The notes: a model not told the origin generated them from the letters alone. A stretch of 64,000 nucleotides of DNA from JAJPKK01 sp963702755 (GCA_963702755.1 CAVPDZ010000030.1:115933-179932); one strand, 5' to 3'; numbered from the stretch's first letter, positions 47,903-59,763 are shown. Numbers and translations are program-made.

Positions 47903-50900
47903 ATGACCTAACGAACCTGCGAATTCCGATCGGGTCGTCGCGGATTCCATCCTTGCACAACCCGCGCTGCTGCATTCGTTATTCGAAGCCCAGGCCGTGC
48001 TGCGGCCGGAGCATCCGGCGATCGAATGCCGGGGAACGATCCTCTCCTATGGCGAACTCGATCGCCTGGCTAACCGTTTCGCGCACTACTTCCGCTCTCA
48101 AGGGCTCGGACCCGGTCAGCTCGTCGCGTTGCATCTTGAGAAGTCGACCGCGCTTTTTGCCGCTTTGCTCGGCGTATTGAAGGCCGGGGCGGGCTATGTG
48201 CCGCTCGATCCCAAATTCCCGGCTGACCGTATCGCGACCATCATAGAGGATGGCGCGATCGCGCTGGTCGTCACCCAGGCCGCGTTGGCAGGCGCCTCGG
48301 CAGGCGCCGGCGTCAACCGGTTGCTGGTCGATGTAGCGGCCAAGAGTACGCCGGCATGCCCGACACGCCGATCCCGGCAACGGGCGTGCAGCCGAGCGAT
48401 GTCTGCTACGTGATCTATACCTCCGGTTCGACCGGACGGCCGAAGGGTGTCGCGATAGAGCATCGCAACGCGGTCTGCTTCGCGGCGGCGCTGCCGACGA
48501 GCTACGGCATCACCGGCGACGAGCGCGTCTATCAGGGCTTTTCGCTCGCCTTCGATGCCGCAGTCGAGGAGGTGTGGGCGGCGTTTTCCCTTGGCGGCAC
48601 GCTGGTGGTGCCGGCCGACGACGTAACGCGCTCCCCGCAGGACGTGGCTAGCTTCATCGCCCAGAACCGGATCAGTTACTTCTCGACGGTGCCGAGCTTC
48701 CTCGCGATGATCAACGACCCGCTGCCGAGCGTGCGGCTCCTCGTCCTCGGCGGCGAAGCGCTGCCCGCCGATCTCGTCGGACGTTTCGCCCACGGGCGCC
48801 GCATGCTCAACACTTACGGGCCGACCGAGGCGACCGTCGTGGCGACGTTGTGCGAGGTCCGCCCCGGGGAAGCGGTAACGATCGGCACCGCTTTGCCGGG
48901 CTACGAGACCTACGTGCTCGACGAACGGATGCGTCCGGTCGCGGTCGGGCAGGAGGGCGAACTTTATATCGGCGGCGGTGCGATCGCCCGTGGATACCTC
49001 AACCGAGGCGAGCTTACGGCGGAAAAGTTCGTTGCCAATCCGTTCGGTCCCTCGCCGCGGCTCTATCGCACCCATGACCTCGTACGCCTTCGCGCCGACG
49101 GCGAAATCGAATTTCTGGGACGCATCGATGGGCAGATCAAAATTCGCGGCTTCCGTGTCGAGTTGAGCGAGATCGAGGCGGTGCTGATGGAACTGCCCGG
49201 CATCCGCAATGCGGCCGTCACCGCCGTCGACGCCAACGGCTTCAAGGAGCTCGCGGCGTTCGTGGTCGCCGATGCCGGACTTGGCCAAGCCAGTCTTGCC
49301 GATGTCGACCGCGCCGCAACGGTCGCGCATCTGCGCGCGAAGCTGCCGGAATACATGCTGCCGAAATTCCTCGACCTGGTCGACGATCTGCCCCGCATGA
49401 CCAGCGGCAAGATCGATCGAAAGCAGTTGCCCCACCCCGTCAAGCTGCTCGCGGCCGCGACTTCGCGCGCGCTCGTCGCGCCGCGCGACGAGACCGAGCG
49501 GCTCATCGCCGAAGCGTGGGCTCAAGCGCTCGGCAACCCGGCCATCTCGGTTGCCGACGACTTCTTCCTCGATCTCGGCGGCCATTCGCTGGTCGCCGCC
49601 CAGGCGGTCACCGCGATGCGCAAGAAGCTCGGGCACGAGCACATCTCGGTGCGAGACCTCTATTCCCACCGCACGGTGGAAAGGCTCGCGATCCACCTCG
49701 CCGGCTTCCAGCCGGTGCAACGCGATGAGACGCAGGCCGCGCCGGCAATCTCCGCGAGCCAACGGGCATTCGAAGGAGTGCCCCGGTGGGAGCGCGCCGC
49801 CTGCTATCTGCTGCAAGGGCTTTCGCTCGCGGTCTATTACACTGCACTCGGATTGCCGGCCGCAGTCGTGATCTTCACCATCCTGTCGATCGTCGAGGGC
49901 GGCATCCAGCGCATCGATTTTGCGATCCGCACCTTGATCATCGCCGGCTTCCTCGTGCAGCCGCTTTATCTCGGCCTCGCTATCGGGACGAAATGGCTCG
50001 TGGCGGGTCGCTTCCAGCCGGGCCGCGTTCCCCTGTGGAGCATCGCGTATTGGCGCTTCTGGGTGGTGCGGCTGTTCCAGGGCCTCGCCGGCGCGCGATT
50101 CTTCCGCGGCACGCCGCTGATGAATCTTTATTTCCGCGCCATGGGCGCCAAGGTCGGGCCGGGCGCGGTGATCTCGACCATCCACTGCGTCGCCTACGAT
50201 CTGGTTTCGATCGGTAAGGGAGCAAGCATCGGGGCGGAAACTCAGTTGCTGGGATATCGCGTCGAGGACGGCATGCTGGTGCTCGGCGATGTCGACATCG
50301 GCAATGACTGCTTCGTCGGGATGCACTGCGCGCTGGGCCTCGATGTCGTGATGAAAGACGGCGCGCGGCTCGATGACCTGTCGCTGCTCGCCGACGGCGC
50401 GCGCATGGAACGCGGCGAATGTCGCCGCGGCGTGCCGGCCGAGCCCGCGCAAGTCGACGTGCCGGCAGCCGACGCCGGCGAGCCGGCGCCCTCCCGCCCG
50501 GTACTTTTCGGCCTTTGCCATTTGGCGCTCATCTACGTGATGGGCTATTTCGCGATCTTTTCTGCGCTCCCGAGCATCTATCTCGTCGCCTACGCGCTCG
50601 ATGCCAGCGTGCCGTGGGCGATCGGGGCGACCTTCGTCGGCGTGCCACTCGCCATCCTCGTGTTTGCCGTCGAGGTGATCGCCGTCAAACGCTTCTTCGG
50701 CCGCGAGAAGTGCGGGACGTTCGCGTTGCACAGCGGCGAATATCTCATCCACTGGACATTCGACATGCTGCTCGGCGCCTTGAGCAGCGTCCTGATGCCG
50801 ATCTATGCGACGATCTACCTACCGCCGCTGCTGCGGCTGCTTGGCGCGAAAATCGGCACCAATGCCGAGATCTCGACGGTGCTGCATATCTCGCCCGACC

Positions 50901-51976
50901 TCCTGGAGGTGGGCGCGGGCAGCTTCCTCGCCGACGCCTGCGTCGTCGGCGGAACACGCGTGCACAACGGCGTCCTCGAGGTGAAGGCCAACCGGATCGG
51001 CGCCCGCTCCTTCATCGGCAACAGCGCCCTCGTCCCCGGCGGCGTCGATGTCGGCGACGACTGCCTGATCGGCGTGCAATCAACGCCGCCGGCCGGGATG
51101 TCGCCGACGCCCGACGGCACCCGCTGGCTGGGCTCTCCAGGCTTCGAGCTCCCGCGCACCCAGGGGTTCACCTGCTTCAGCGCCGAGGAGACCTATCGTC
51201 CGACCCCCGCGCTCTACCGCACCCGTGCGGTGATCGACGCAATGCGCATCCTGCTGCCGACGCAGCTTGCCGCCGCCAGCCTGATCGGCTTCGTCGGTCT
51301 GATGCTGCTGGCAAGGACGCATCTGCCGGTATGGGCGGCGCTTATGTGCGTTCCGGCGGCCTGCATGCTGCTCTCCTTCGCCGCCGTCATGATGGCCGGC
51401 GGAATCAAGGACGTGCTGATCGGCCGCTACGAGCCGACGATCAAGCCGCTGTGGTCGAAGTTCGTGTGGATCAACGAATTGGTCAACGGCATCTATGAGA
51501 GCACCGCGGCGCCGGCGCTCCGGCCGCTCCTCGGGACCCCCTTTGCGGTCTGGGGGCTGCGGCTGATGGGCTGCCGCATTGGGCGCCGCGTGTTCATGGA
51601 CACGACTCTGTTCTCCGAGTTCGACCTTGCCCGGATCGGCGACTATGCGGCGGTCAACTACGGCGCAACCATCCAGACCCATCTGTTCGAGGACCGCATC
51701 ATGAAGGCCGCGCCGCTCGAGATCGCGGAAGGCGCGACGATCGGCAACATGGCGGTCGTGCTTTACGACACAAAAATGGGGCTTGGCTCATCGCTCGCAC
51801 CGCTGTCGGTCCTCATGAAGGGCGAGACGCTCCCGCCGCTGTCGCGCTGGTATGGCGTCCCGACCCAGCCGATGCCCGCAGCGCCTCGCAGCGCCGCCGG
51901 GCTGGCGATCAGGGTCCAGGACGACAGCGGATCGCGCCGGCCTGATGGAGTCGCCGCCGCGGCGGCGGTGCTTTGA
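47903..51976 (+). pseudogene. Membrane-bound NRPS-like enzyme (adenylation - carrier - TM/acyltransferase-like), one or two frameshifts
   Basis: About 1,357 aa. Residues 20-500: adenylation domain with YTSGSTGRPKG, NTYGPTEATV, LYRTHDLVRL, TSGKIDRKQL. About 557: carrier domain DLGGHSLVAAQ. The rest alternates membrane helices (from about 620) with left-handed beta-helix (hexapeptide) blocks such as GAKVGPGAVIST, GADVDIG-like repeats, GAKIGTNAEIST. This is the 'NRPS terminal domain' (TIGR02353) arrangement also seen in epsilon-poly-lysine synthetase. There is no thioesterase. A shift near 48348 looks like a lost G (AAGAG for AAGGAG). The start region has another probable break; ATG 47903 is a guess, and GTG 47997 is the only in-frame start. 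Confidence 0.88.
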
Positions 51977-51984
51977 GGGTCGAC

Positions 51985-52410
51985 ACTCGCGTCCGCCGGC
52001 CCACATGACGTTGCTCATGGCAAAGTCGAGCGGCTCGAATTGCTCCACATCGTTTCCCCCACGTTGCCCCGGAACTGTTGTCAACGCAGCGACCTCAGGA
52101 ATGGCTCGGAACGTCAGCGACTTGGTCCGTTGGATCACCGGGTCTTACGACCTTGGACCATCGCAGCGGAACTGGGGCAAGCAGGGCTGTCGCATCCATT
52201 CGATCAAGTACCGGAGAGCTCATTCGCTTCCTGCAAATGATTTTCCTTCAGGACCGCATCATCCTGGAAAATCAGCGACCGCGTTTGCTGCTGCTTGCGC
52301 CGCGCGCAGAAATTCCCACGCGTGCCAATATTGTCTCCGTCGTCTACCGGCGCTGGCTGAAGGAGAAGGGCCTGACTTATGGCACCGCGGAACGTAAGGT
52401 GGCCGGATGA
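51985..52410 (+). pseudogene. Remnant of a Rieske-type ring-hydroxylating dioxygenase (C-terminus)
   Basis: Fragments in three frames match the end of VanA/phthalate-dioxygenase-type oxygenases: PAHMTLLMAKS, LLHIVSPTLP, GMARNVSD and finally FLQDRIILENQRPRLL, RAEIPTRANIVSVVYRRWLKEKG. The Rieske domain, the iron ligands and the front two thirds are missing, so this is a true truncation and not only indels. Confidence 0.65.
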
Positions 52411-52457
52411 GAGAAACCGGAGAACATCACGCCATTGCGAATCAAGGGGTGTCAAGA

Positions 52458-53457
52458 TGAATGCAAACTGAGTGCCGATCATCGACATTGGTTCGTTCCT
52501 GTCGGGCGATCCTGCCGGCCGCATCATCATTCCGCAGGCGGTGGCGGCGCTGCGAGGCCATCGGATTCTTCACGATCGTTGGTCATGGCGTTGACCCCGC
52601 GGTGATCGCCGCCGCAACAGGCGCGTCTCGCGCTTTTTTCGATCTACCGACCGTTGAGAAGCTTGCGGCCCGCTCGACTGACGCGGCGCTCTTCGCGCGG
52701 CTATCGCGGCATCGGAAACGAGGGGCTCGCCGGAACGCGAGCCGACAAGACGCCGCCCGATCTCAAGGAAGTATTCCATCTCGGTCCACCGGACTTTCCG
52801 CACGATGCCTACCATACAGCGCCCGAGGCACACCCGCACTTCGTCGATGACGTTTGGCCGTCCGCGCCGACCGACTTCCGCCCGGCGGTAACCGCCTATT
52901 ATCACGCGATCGAGAAGCTTGCCGGCGATCTCATGCGAATTTTTGCGTTGGCGCTCAAGCTTCCGGAGAATTATTTTGCCGACAAGATCGATCGTCACAT
53001 CAGCGCACTGAGGATCATCAATTATCCGGAGCAGATGCAGACACCATTACCCGGGCAGCTGCGCGCTGGTGCGCACAGCGACTACGGCACGCTCACCATT
53101 CTGCTCGGCGAGAACCAGCCGGGAAGCCTGCAGGTCTATTCCAAAGACGGACAATGGATGGACGTGCTGATCCCGCCGCAATCCTTTGTCATCAACATCG
53201 GCGACCTGATGATGCGGTGGACCAACGACCGGTGGGTCTCGACGCTCCACCGGGTGGTCAATCCGCCGGAGCCGGTCGCTGCCCGGGCGCGGCGGCTTTC
53301 GCTCGCGTTCTTCCATCATCCGAACTACGACGCCGAGGTCGCGTGCATCCCGACCTGCGCGGACGCAAACAACCCCTCGCGCTATTCCCCGGTAAAAGCT
53401 GGACCGTACCGCAGCGATAAATACGTCCAGGCCAGCATCAAGCCAAACGCCGCGTGA
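52458..53457 (+). pseudogene. Isopenicillin-N-synthase-family 2OG-Fe(II) oxygenase, disrupted
   Basis: N-terminus VPIIDIGSFLSGDPAGR, GFFTIVGHGVDP, then RGYRGIGNEGLAG, LKEVFHLGPPDFP, HISALRIINYPEQ, the metal site HSDYGTLTIL (HxD) with the distal STLHRVV histidine, and RLSLAFFHHPNYD (arginine-serine for the 2-oxo acid). An in-frame TGA at 52470 follows ATG 52458 by four codons; GTG 52473 can serve as start. Shifts near 52545 and 52688 look like single bases. The last 267 residues are intact. Its stop overlaps the next GTG. Confidence 0.82.
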
Positions 53458-54203
53458 GCGTTACATTCGTCCTGGTGCACGGCGCTTGGCAAGGCGCCTG
53501 GGCCTGGAACACGATAGTGCCAAGACTGGCCGCGGCAGGACATCGCGCGATCGCCGTCGACCTGCCCGGCAACGGTCGCGACGCGACACCGCCGGTGGAA
53601 GTCGACGTCCAGCTCTACGCTCGGCATATCGCGGACATCATCGATGGCATTACCGGGCCCGTCGTGTTGGTCGGCCACAGCATGGGCGGGACCGTGGTGG
53701 CGCAGGCTTGCGAATTGCGCGCGGAACGTATCGTGCTCGCGATCTATCTTGCCGCCTTCCTGCTGCCGGACGGCATGTCCATCATGATCTTCTACGAGCG
53801 CTACCTCCAGCCGTGGATGCGCGGCGCCCAGGCGCGCGTAACCTACGGAGCTGACGGCCTCACCTCATCGATCGAGCCGGCGGCAGCGGTTGATGTTTTT
53901 TACCATCAGGCTGACCACGCGCTCGCGGAGGCCGCAGCGCGACGGCTCACGCCTCAGCCCGAGGGCGGTCGCCGCTCAAGGCTCTCATTGTCCCCCGAGC
54001 GGTTCGGCCAGGTGCCGCGCGTCTACATCGAGGCATTGCAGGACCGTTCCGTACACCTGCCGCTGCAGCGGCGCATGCAGGCAATGACGCCTTGCGCCGC
54101 GGTCATGAGCCTGGACACCGATCATGCGCCGCAACTCTCCGCGCCTGACGAATTGACCGCACTGCTGCTCGATGCCGTCGCTCGCTGCGCGCGAACGGTC
54201 TAG
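53454..54203 (+). CDS. Alpha/beta hydrolase
   Basis: A 249-aa hydrolase with HGAWQGAWAW (oxyanion region), the nucleophile elbow GHSMGG, and a C-terminal SLDTDHAPQLSAP supplying the Asp/His pair. It resembles small esterases of the salicylate-binding/EstC type. The GTG start at 53454 overlaps the upstream stop by four bases (GTGA), so it is coupled to the oxygenase and probably acts on a related product. It converges with the coxL end at 54325. Confidence 0.88.
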   Translation: MSVTFVLVHGAWQGAWAWNTIVPRLAAAGHRAIAVDLPGNGRDATPPVEVDVQLYARHIADIIDGITGPVVLVGHSMGGTVVAQACELRAERIVLAIYLAAFLLPDGMSIMIFYERYLQPWMRGAQARVTYGADGLTSSIEPAAAVDVFYHQADHALAEAAARRLTPQPEGGRRSRLSLSPERFGQVPRVYIEALQDRSVHLPLQRRMQAMTPCAAVMSLDTDHAPQLSAPDELTALLLDAVARCARTV

Positions 54204-54324
54204 AACTACCGCGTTATGTCCGGCATCTGTTTCGTTCGACCGGGCGATCCGAACTTCAAAGTTGGAGCACTGGGGTCGCCGCGATGCTCCCGTTGTGGAC
54301 CGGGGGAGCCGGCGCGGCCACGAC

Positions 54325-56703
54325 TCAATGCCCGGCCTTCTCCAGCGCATCGCTGATCATGCTTGGCGTCAGTGGTACGTGCCAAAATTTCACGTCGCAC
54401 AACGCACGGAGCGCATCCTCAACGCCGGACGCTACGACGGCGCCGACGGCGATGCATCCGGCCTCGCCGACGCCTTTGACGCCGAGCGGGTTGAGCGGCG
54501 TCGGCGTTTCAAGATGCAGCACCTTGATTTCTGGTATCTCGGTCGCATAGGGCAACAGAAATTCGGCAAAGTTTGCGTTCGCGAGATTGCCGTCAGGCTG
54601 ATATTCGAGCCGTTCGTAGAGCGCGCCGCCAATCCCCTGAGCGATGCCGCCCAGCACTTGGCCCTCGACGATGGTTGGGTTGATCATGTTGCCGCAGTCG
54701 TGGACGCACACGTATTTCCTGATCTTCACCGTGCATAACCCGGGATCGACCTCGACGAGCGCAGCGTGAACGCCATAGGCCCACGTCGATTGCGGCGGGC
54801 TGTAATAGTCGGTCGCTTCGAGGCCCGGCGCTTCACCTTCCGCGAGCGGCGGGCCATCGTGCTTGCTCGCGGGGGCGAACTGGGTCGCGGCTTGCGCCGC
54901 CTCATTGAACGCGTAGCGCAGCGGGTTGCTCGCGGTTGCAATGGCGGCGAGCGGGACGAAGCGGTTGGTGCCTTTGATCCAGGCCGCGGAATCCTTGAGC
55001 TCGATGTTCTCGATTTCAGTTTCGAGCATGTTGGCGGCAGCTTTGAGAATTTTCTGACGGACGATGAGCGCTGTCTTGTGGATCGCGTTGCCGCTGACGA
55101 CCGCGGCACGGCTGGCAAAGGTAGCGACCCCCCAGTCGAACGCCTTGGTGTCGCCTTCGACGACGATGACGTCGCTGACATCGACGCCAAGCTGGTCGGC
55201 AACGATCTGCGCGAACACGGTGTCGTGTCCCTGGCCCTGGGTCGAAAGGCCGGTATTCACGTAGACCTTTCCAGTGATCGGATGGACGCGGATATGACCA
55301 CCCTCGTAAGGGCCGAGGCCCGTGCCCTCGACGTAGCAGGCAAGGCCAAAGCCGAGATATTTGCCGGCGGCGCGAGCCCGCGCCCGCTCTGTGGGCAAAT
55401 CGCCGAGCGCCGCCGCCGCCATGTCAAGCGCCTTGGCGTATTGTCCGCTATCGAGCGTGACCTTGAGGCCATCGGCGAACAGCAGACCTTCGCGCGCATA
55501 GGGGAACTCGTCTTCGCGGATCAGATTGCGGCGGCGGATCTCCAGGCGATCGAGGCCGAGCTCCTCGGCCAGCTGATCCATGGCGCGCTCGATCGCAAAA
55601 CAGGCATGCGGGCGCCCGCAACCGCGATAGGGCGTCACCTGCACCGTCGGCGTATAGACCGCTGTGAACTCGACCCAGATGTTGGGAATGCGGTAGGGCC
55701 CGGCAATCGACGTCGAGGCGACCTGTGCCACCGCGATGCCGTAGGGGATGTAGGCGCCGGTGTCGTGCAGGAAGCTGTCGCGCAGACCGATGACCTCGCC
55801 CGTCTTGAGGGCGGCAAGCTCGATCTCGTGGATCTGTGTGTGCTCTTGTGACGACCCGAGGAAATCCTTGACCCGGTCCTCGATATATTTGATCGGCCGG
55901 CCGAGCCGCATCGCCGCCCACGGCACCAGGAGTTCGTCCGGATAGAACAGCAGCACCTTCTGGCCGAAGCCCCCTCCGACATCTGCGCGATAACCCGAAC
56001 CTTGTCCTCATCGAGCTTGAGGATCGAGGCGAGGCCGCCGCGGACCGAGATCGGCGCCGGGTGCCGTCCCAGACCGTCAGCTCGCCCGCGACTTCATCGA
56101 AGGTCGCGGCGACCGCACGGCATTCCATCGGCGCCGCAGTCGAACGATCGACCTGCACTTTGATCTTGGTGACGTGCCCGGCGTTGGCGAAGGCCTCGTC
56201 AGGATTGCCGGAGACCTGGACGAAATGCGCAGCGATATTGTTCGGATGTCGGGGTGCACCCGCGGCGCGTCGTCCCGCACCGCCTTCTCGATGTCGATTT
56301 CGACCGCAAGCGGCTCGTAATCAATGACGATCAGTGCCACGGCGTCCTCTGCCGCGTAGCGGTCGGTCGCGACCACCATCGCAATTGCCTGGCCGACGTA
56401 ACAGACATCGCCGCGCGCCAGCACGCGCTGGGTGCGGGGCTGTTTCATGGATGGATGCGGATCAGCAGGGGCACCGCGACACCCAGATCGCCGTATCGAC
56501 CAGGTGTACTCGCGACGACCCCGGGCGCTTCCTCGCCGCGGCCGCGTCGACCGCCGATCCGGGGCATGCACATGGACGCTGCGCGCGAAGCCGCCGCGCG
56601 CAGCGCATCGTTAGCGGATATCGTCGACGAAGGCGCCTTCGCCCTTGAGGAGCTTGGGATCGAGTTCTGTTCTGATCCGCGCGCCAAACGTTCTCGTCGC
56701 CAT
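54325..56703 (-). pseudogene. Molybdopterin-binding large subunit of a CoxLSM/xanthine-dehydrogenase-family hydroxylase, multiple frameshifts
   Basis: About 793 aa, normal for the family. The C-terminal 540 residues are intact: PYRGCGRPHACFAIERAMDQ, DTGAYIPYG, GLSTQGQGHDTVFAQIVADQLG and PLGVKGVGEAG with the catalytic glutamate (GVGE). The N-terminal 250 residues are spread over frames (TFGARIRTELDPKLLKGEGAFVDDI, VCYVGQAIAMVVATDRYAAEDA). Members hydroxylate CO, aldehydes, purines or N-heterocycles with Mo-molybdopterin. The active-site loop is not the CoxL AYRCSFR type, so CO dehydrogenase is unlikely. Confidence 0.88.
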
Positions 56704-56714
56704 AGCTGTCCTCG

Positions 56715-57245
56715 TCAGGCTCGGCCGAGCAATTCGGCGGACCACGGACCGCCTGAATGATGTTGGTGATCCCGTGCAGCGGCAGATTTCCAGAGCATGC
56801 AGCCACGCCGTCCTCGGACAGGTCAAGCGGCGTCGGTTCCTCGAAGCCGGCCGAGGACGTTCATGACCATGCCGGGCGTACAGTAGCCGCATTGCAGCCG
56901 CGTGGCACTCCTTGAATGCCTGCTGGATCGGATGGAGCTCGCCGTCTGGCGAGGCAACGTTACTCATCGTCCGCACCTCGGCGCACGTTCTCCGGCTGCG
57001 CGGCGAGCGTGAGGCAGGAGCGCGCGGCCTTTCCATCGATGTGAACGGTGCAGCACCCGCACACGCCGTGCTCGTAGCTCGACGTCAGTCCGGCGAGGCC
57101 AAGCTCATGCCGCAGGAAATCGCTGAGAGCATGCGCACGCTCGAGACGTGCCGTTCCACGGCTTCGCCGTTGACGGTCAGCGCGACATCGACTTCGGATC
57201 GCCGGAATTGGCGGGGATCGCATGCTCGAGCTTGGAACGGATCAT
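56715..57245 (-). pseudogene. 2Fe-2S small subunit of the hydroxylase (CoxS type), frameshifted
   Basis: First cluster GVCGCCTVHIDGKAARSCLT and second cluster ELHPIQQAFKECH then CRCTGSPTSFRRS-like readings in another frame match CoxS/XdhC-type proteins (about 160-177 aa). The N-terminus begins at ATG 57245, overlapping coxM as ATGA. Several indels separate the pieces. It passes electrons from Mo to FAD. It lies 11 bases upstream of coxL. Confidence 0.82.
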
Positions 57246-58118
57246 GACCGGCTTCTCGCCTTGGCGCGCCCGCCGCCTTCGCGACTCGCCGTCTCGACGA
57301 GTGAGGCGACGACGCGACGGCGAAGCGAAGCGGTCGCGCGCATGTCGTCGACCTGCGACCGCCGCGGTCGCCGGCGCGGCCGCCGTCGAAGATGGGGGCG
57401 TGGCGACGCCGCTCCCAGAGACATCGCCAGCCCGAGAGCGTAAGGGACGATCTGCAGTCCCGCAGGCCGAGGCGCCCGTACCTCAGCCGGCCATCCCGCC
57501 GGGTCGAGGCGCACGATGGCGCCGACACTGGCACTGGCGAAGTCGCCGTGGCGCCGTCATTTCGTCAAACGCCCAGCCGGCGTCGGCGCGAGAACGGGAG
57601 AGCGCGCTCTCGACCACGATCCCGTCAGGGCGCCCGCGACGTGGCGAGCTGCGACTCGAGAATTGGTCCGCGACTTTCGCGCCGGCCGGCCGGCCCGTGG
57701 GCGATACGCTGCCGCCGAGGAGCAGCAGGACCAGAGGCGTATCTCCGCCGATGGATCGGCACTGGACAAGAGCTTCAATCACGGTCCTGCGGTCGCGGAT
57801 CGCAGATGGGCGATGATGCTCCATCGCTTCTGCGATCAGGGGACTTGGCTCGGCACCCTCGCACCGCATCGTCGAAGCCTCAAATTCGGCGATGCCGCGT
57901 CATTGCGCGAAACACGATGAAACCGCCCTCGACGGCGATGCCCTCGGACCGGCGCACGCCGGACATCGACTAGCACGCTCGGCTGAGCCAGGCGGAATTC
58001 ATCGCTCGACAAACTCTCGGCCACCGGCCAGAACCATCGCCATCGCTGTCCCCCGCGAGCGCGGCGACCACACCTCGACCTCTCCGGCGCCCGACAAGCA
58101 AACAGGCGACGGTTTCAT
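57242..58118 (-). pseudogene. FAD-binding medium subunit of the hydroxylase (CoxM type), heavily frameshifted
   Basis: Pieces in order: MKPSP start at 58118, VLAGG, FRLAQPSVLVDV (the N-terminal FAD strand), SIGGDTPLVLL, DAGWAFDEMT, VGAIVRLDPAGWPAEVRLG and a C-terminal VVASLVE. All match CoxM/molybdopterin dehydrogenase FAD-binding domains (about 290 aa). At least four single-base shifts break the frame. It overlaps both neighbours by four bases (ATGA), typical of cox operons, so order M-S-L is intact. Confidence 0.78.
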
Positions 58119-58799
58119 GTGTCGGCCTGGCGCTTGCGCCATCGGGACGAGGTCGACTGACCTTGGCCACGAGCCCATAGGCAGCGACACCATTGCCAGC
58201 GCCGCATTTTCGAGATGGTCATCAGTGCCGCGCACGAGGTCTCGAGCGACGATGACCCGATAATTGTGATTGCTGGCATCGAACGCCGTATTGAGAATAC
58301 AGCAGTCCGTGAAGCCGCCGTTCAGAACGAGCGTCTCGGTACGCATGTTGCGCAGCAGAAAATCTAAATCGGTCGGATAAAATGCCGACAATCTCTTTTT
58401 CGTCTCCACGATCAGATCGTGCGCGTCGACGCGGGTGACGAACTCGGTCCACGGCGACCCCTCGATCGCGTGCGCGTCGCTGTTGGGAATGTCGCCGACA
58501 TAAAGCGGAAAAGTCCGCCGCCACGCCGAGCTGATGCCGCGGATGTCGTCTTCGCCGCCGCGGCGCAGTACGGATCTGACGTGAATGATCGGAATTCCGA
58601 GCGCCCGAGCGCTATCATGAAAGGCGTCGATGGGGGCAACAATGTCGCGGGCCCGCGGCGCCGGACAGGGACATTGCGGCGAGGGATCAAGGTGGCCACG
58701 ATGCATGTCGATCGACACGACGGCGGTTTTTCCAGGATCGAGATAATCTTCGAATAGATCGCGCGTGTCCTGAGGCTTACCGTAGACGTAGGTCCGCAT
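58115..58799 (-). pseudogene. Isochorismatase-family cysteine hydrolase, 3'-end frameshift likely
   Basis: About 228 aa inferred. The catalytic triad of cysteine hydrolases is visible: VSIDMHRGHLDP (Asp), VETKKRLSAFYPT (Lys), and LVLNGGFTDCCILNTAFDA (Cys with cis-peptide motif). An open frame runs to 57999, but its last 40 residues match nothing in this family and read through the coxM start; a single indel near 58170 would end the protein at TGA 58115, overlapping coxM. It may release ammonia from an amide or carbamoyl group of a ring product. Confidence 0.82.
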
Positions 58800-58817
58800 A
58801 GTCTACTCCTGATGCTG

Positions 58818-59754
58818 TCACAGGCGCTCTTCGCGCACGTGCGGTTGTCCGAGGGCGCCAGGTTCGCTCGTGCCGCTGCGCTGTCTCAGTCCGACCCACA
58901 TCATGACCGCTATCGTGGCCAGATAGGGCGTCATCATCATCAAATATTGCGGCACGCGAATGCCGGCGGCCGCGATATGCGGGATGATCGCCTCGATACA
59001 CCCAAACAAGAGCGCCCCAGCAAGCGCTGGCCAGGGCGCCCACCGAGCAAAGACGACAAGCGCAACTGCGATCCAGCCACGTCCACCGGTCATTCCCGTC
59101 ACCCAAATCTTCACATTGACCACGGAGATGTAACCGCCGGCCAGTCCAATGAGCGACGAGCCCAGAACGATTGCCAAAACTCGGTACCAGGAAACACTGA
59201 TGCCGGCTGCATCCGCGGCGGCCGGGTTCTCGCCGACCGAGCGGATGTCGCAACCCCATCATCGTCGACGACAGCCACCAATTGACGACGAAGAAAATAA
59301 CAACAGTCAAATACACAACAGCGTCTTGCATGAAGAAGATCCGGCCGATTACCGGGATCTCCGAAAGCGGCCAAATCACGAGATTGCCCAGCCCGTGCAC
59401 CTGCTTGTTTTGCCAGTTGGTTATGGTCCCGATCAACCCGGTGAGACCCTGACAGAAAAAGACAATGGAAAGCCCGGCAATAACCTGATTGACGCGAAGA
59501 ATGACAACCATACCGGCGAACACCAGCGACACGATGCTGGCGGACACCATGGCCACGACCAACGCCACCGCAGGATACCCGCCAAGCGTGAGGCAGGCGC
59601 CGATACCGGCGAGTGCGCCGACGAGCATCAATCCCTCTGCAGTTAGATTGAGGACCCCGGAACGTTCGGAGATGATCAGCCCTAATGCCGCAAGCCCGTA
59701 GGGCACGGCATTAGTCGGTGCGTTAGCCAGCCAATTGATCAGGAAGGCGGTCAC
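58818..59754 (-). pseudogene. ABC transporter permease (BmpA/nucleoside type), one frameshift
   Basis: About 312 aa with seven to nine membrane helices: YGLAALGLIISERSGVLNLTAEGLML at the start, VNQVIAGLSIVFFCQGL, then after the break VLAIVLGSSLIGLAGGYISVV. The family motif should read GLRIRSVGENPAAADAAGIS; the sequence TTGCGACATCCGC carries an extra A near 59250 that breaks it. Partner of the permease at 59764 (YufP/YufQ-like pair). Confidence 0.88.
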
Positions 59755-59763
59755 GACGACTCC

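Noticed and set aside
48194..50752. Long open frame on the minus strand opposite the NRPS-like gene (852 codons).
   Set aside because: Composition is that of a GC-rich antisense shadow; the plus frame carries all adenylation and carrier motifs.
54325..57245. Aerobic carbon-monoxide dehydrogenase.
   Set aside because: The visible CoxL segments lack the AYRCSFR active-site loop; a different substrate is likely.
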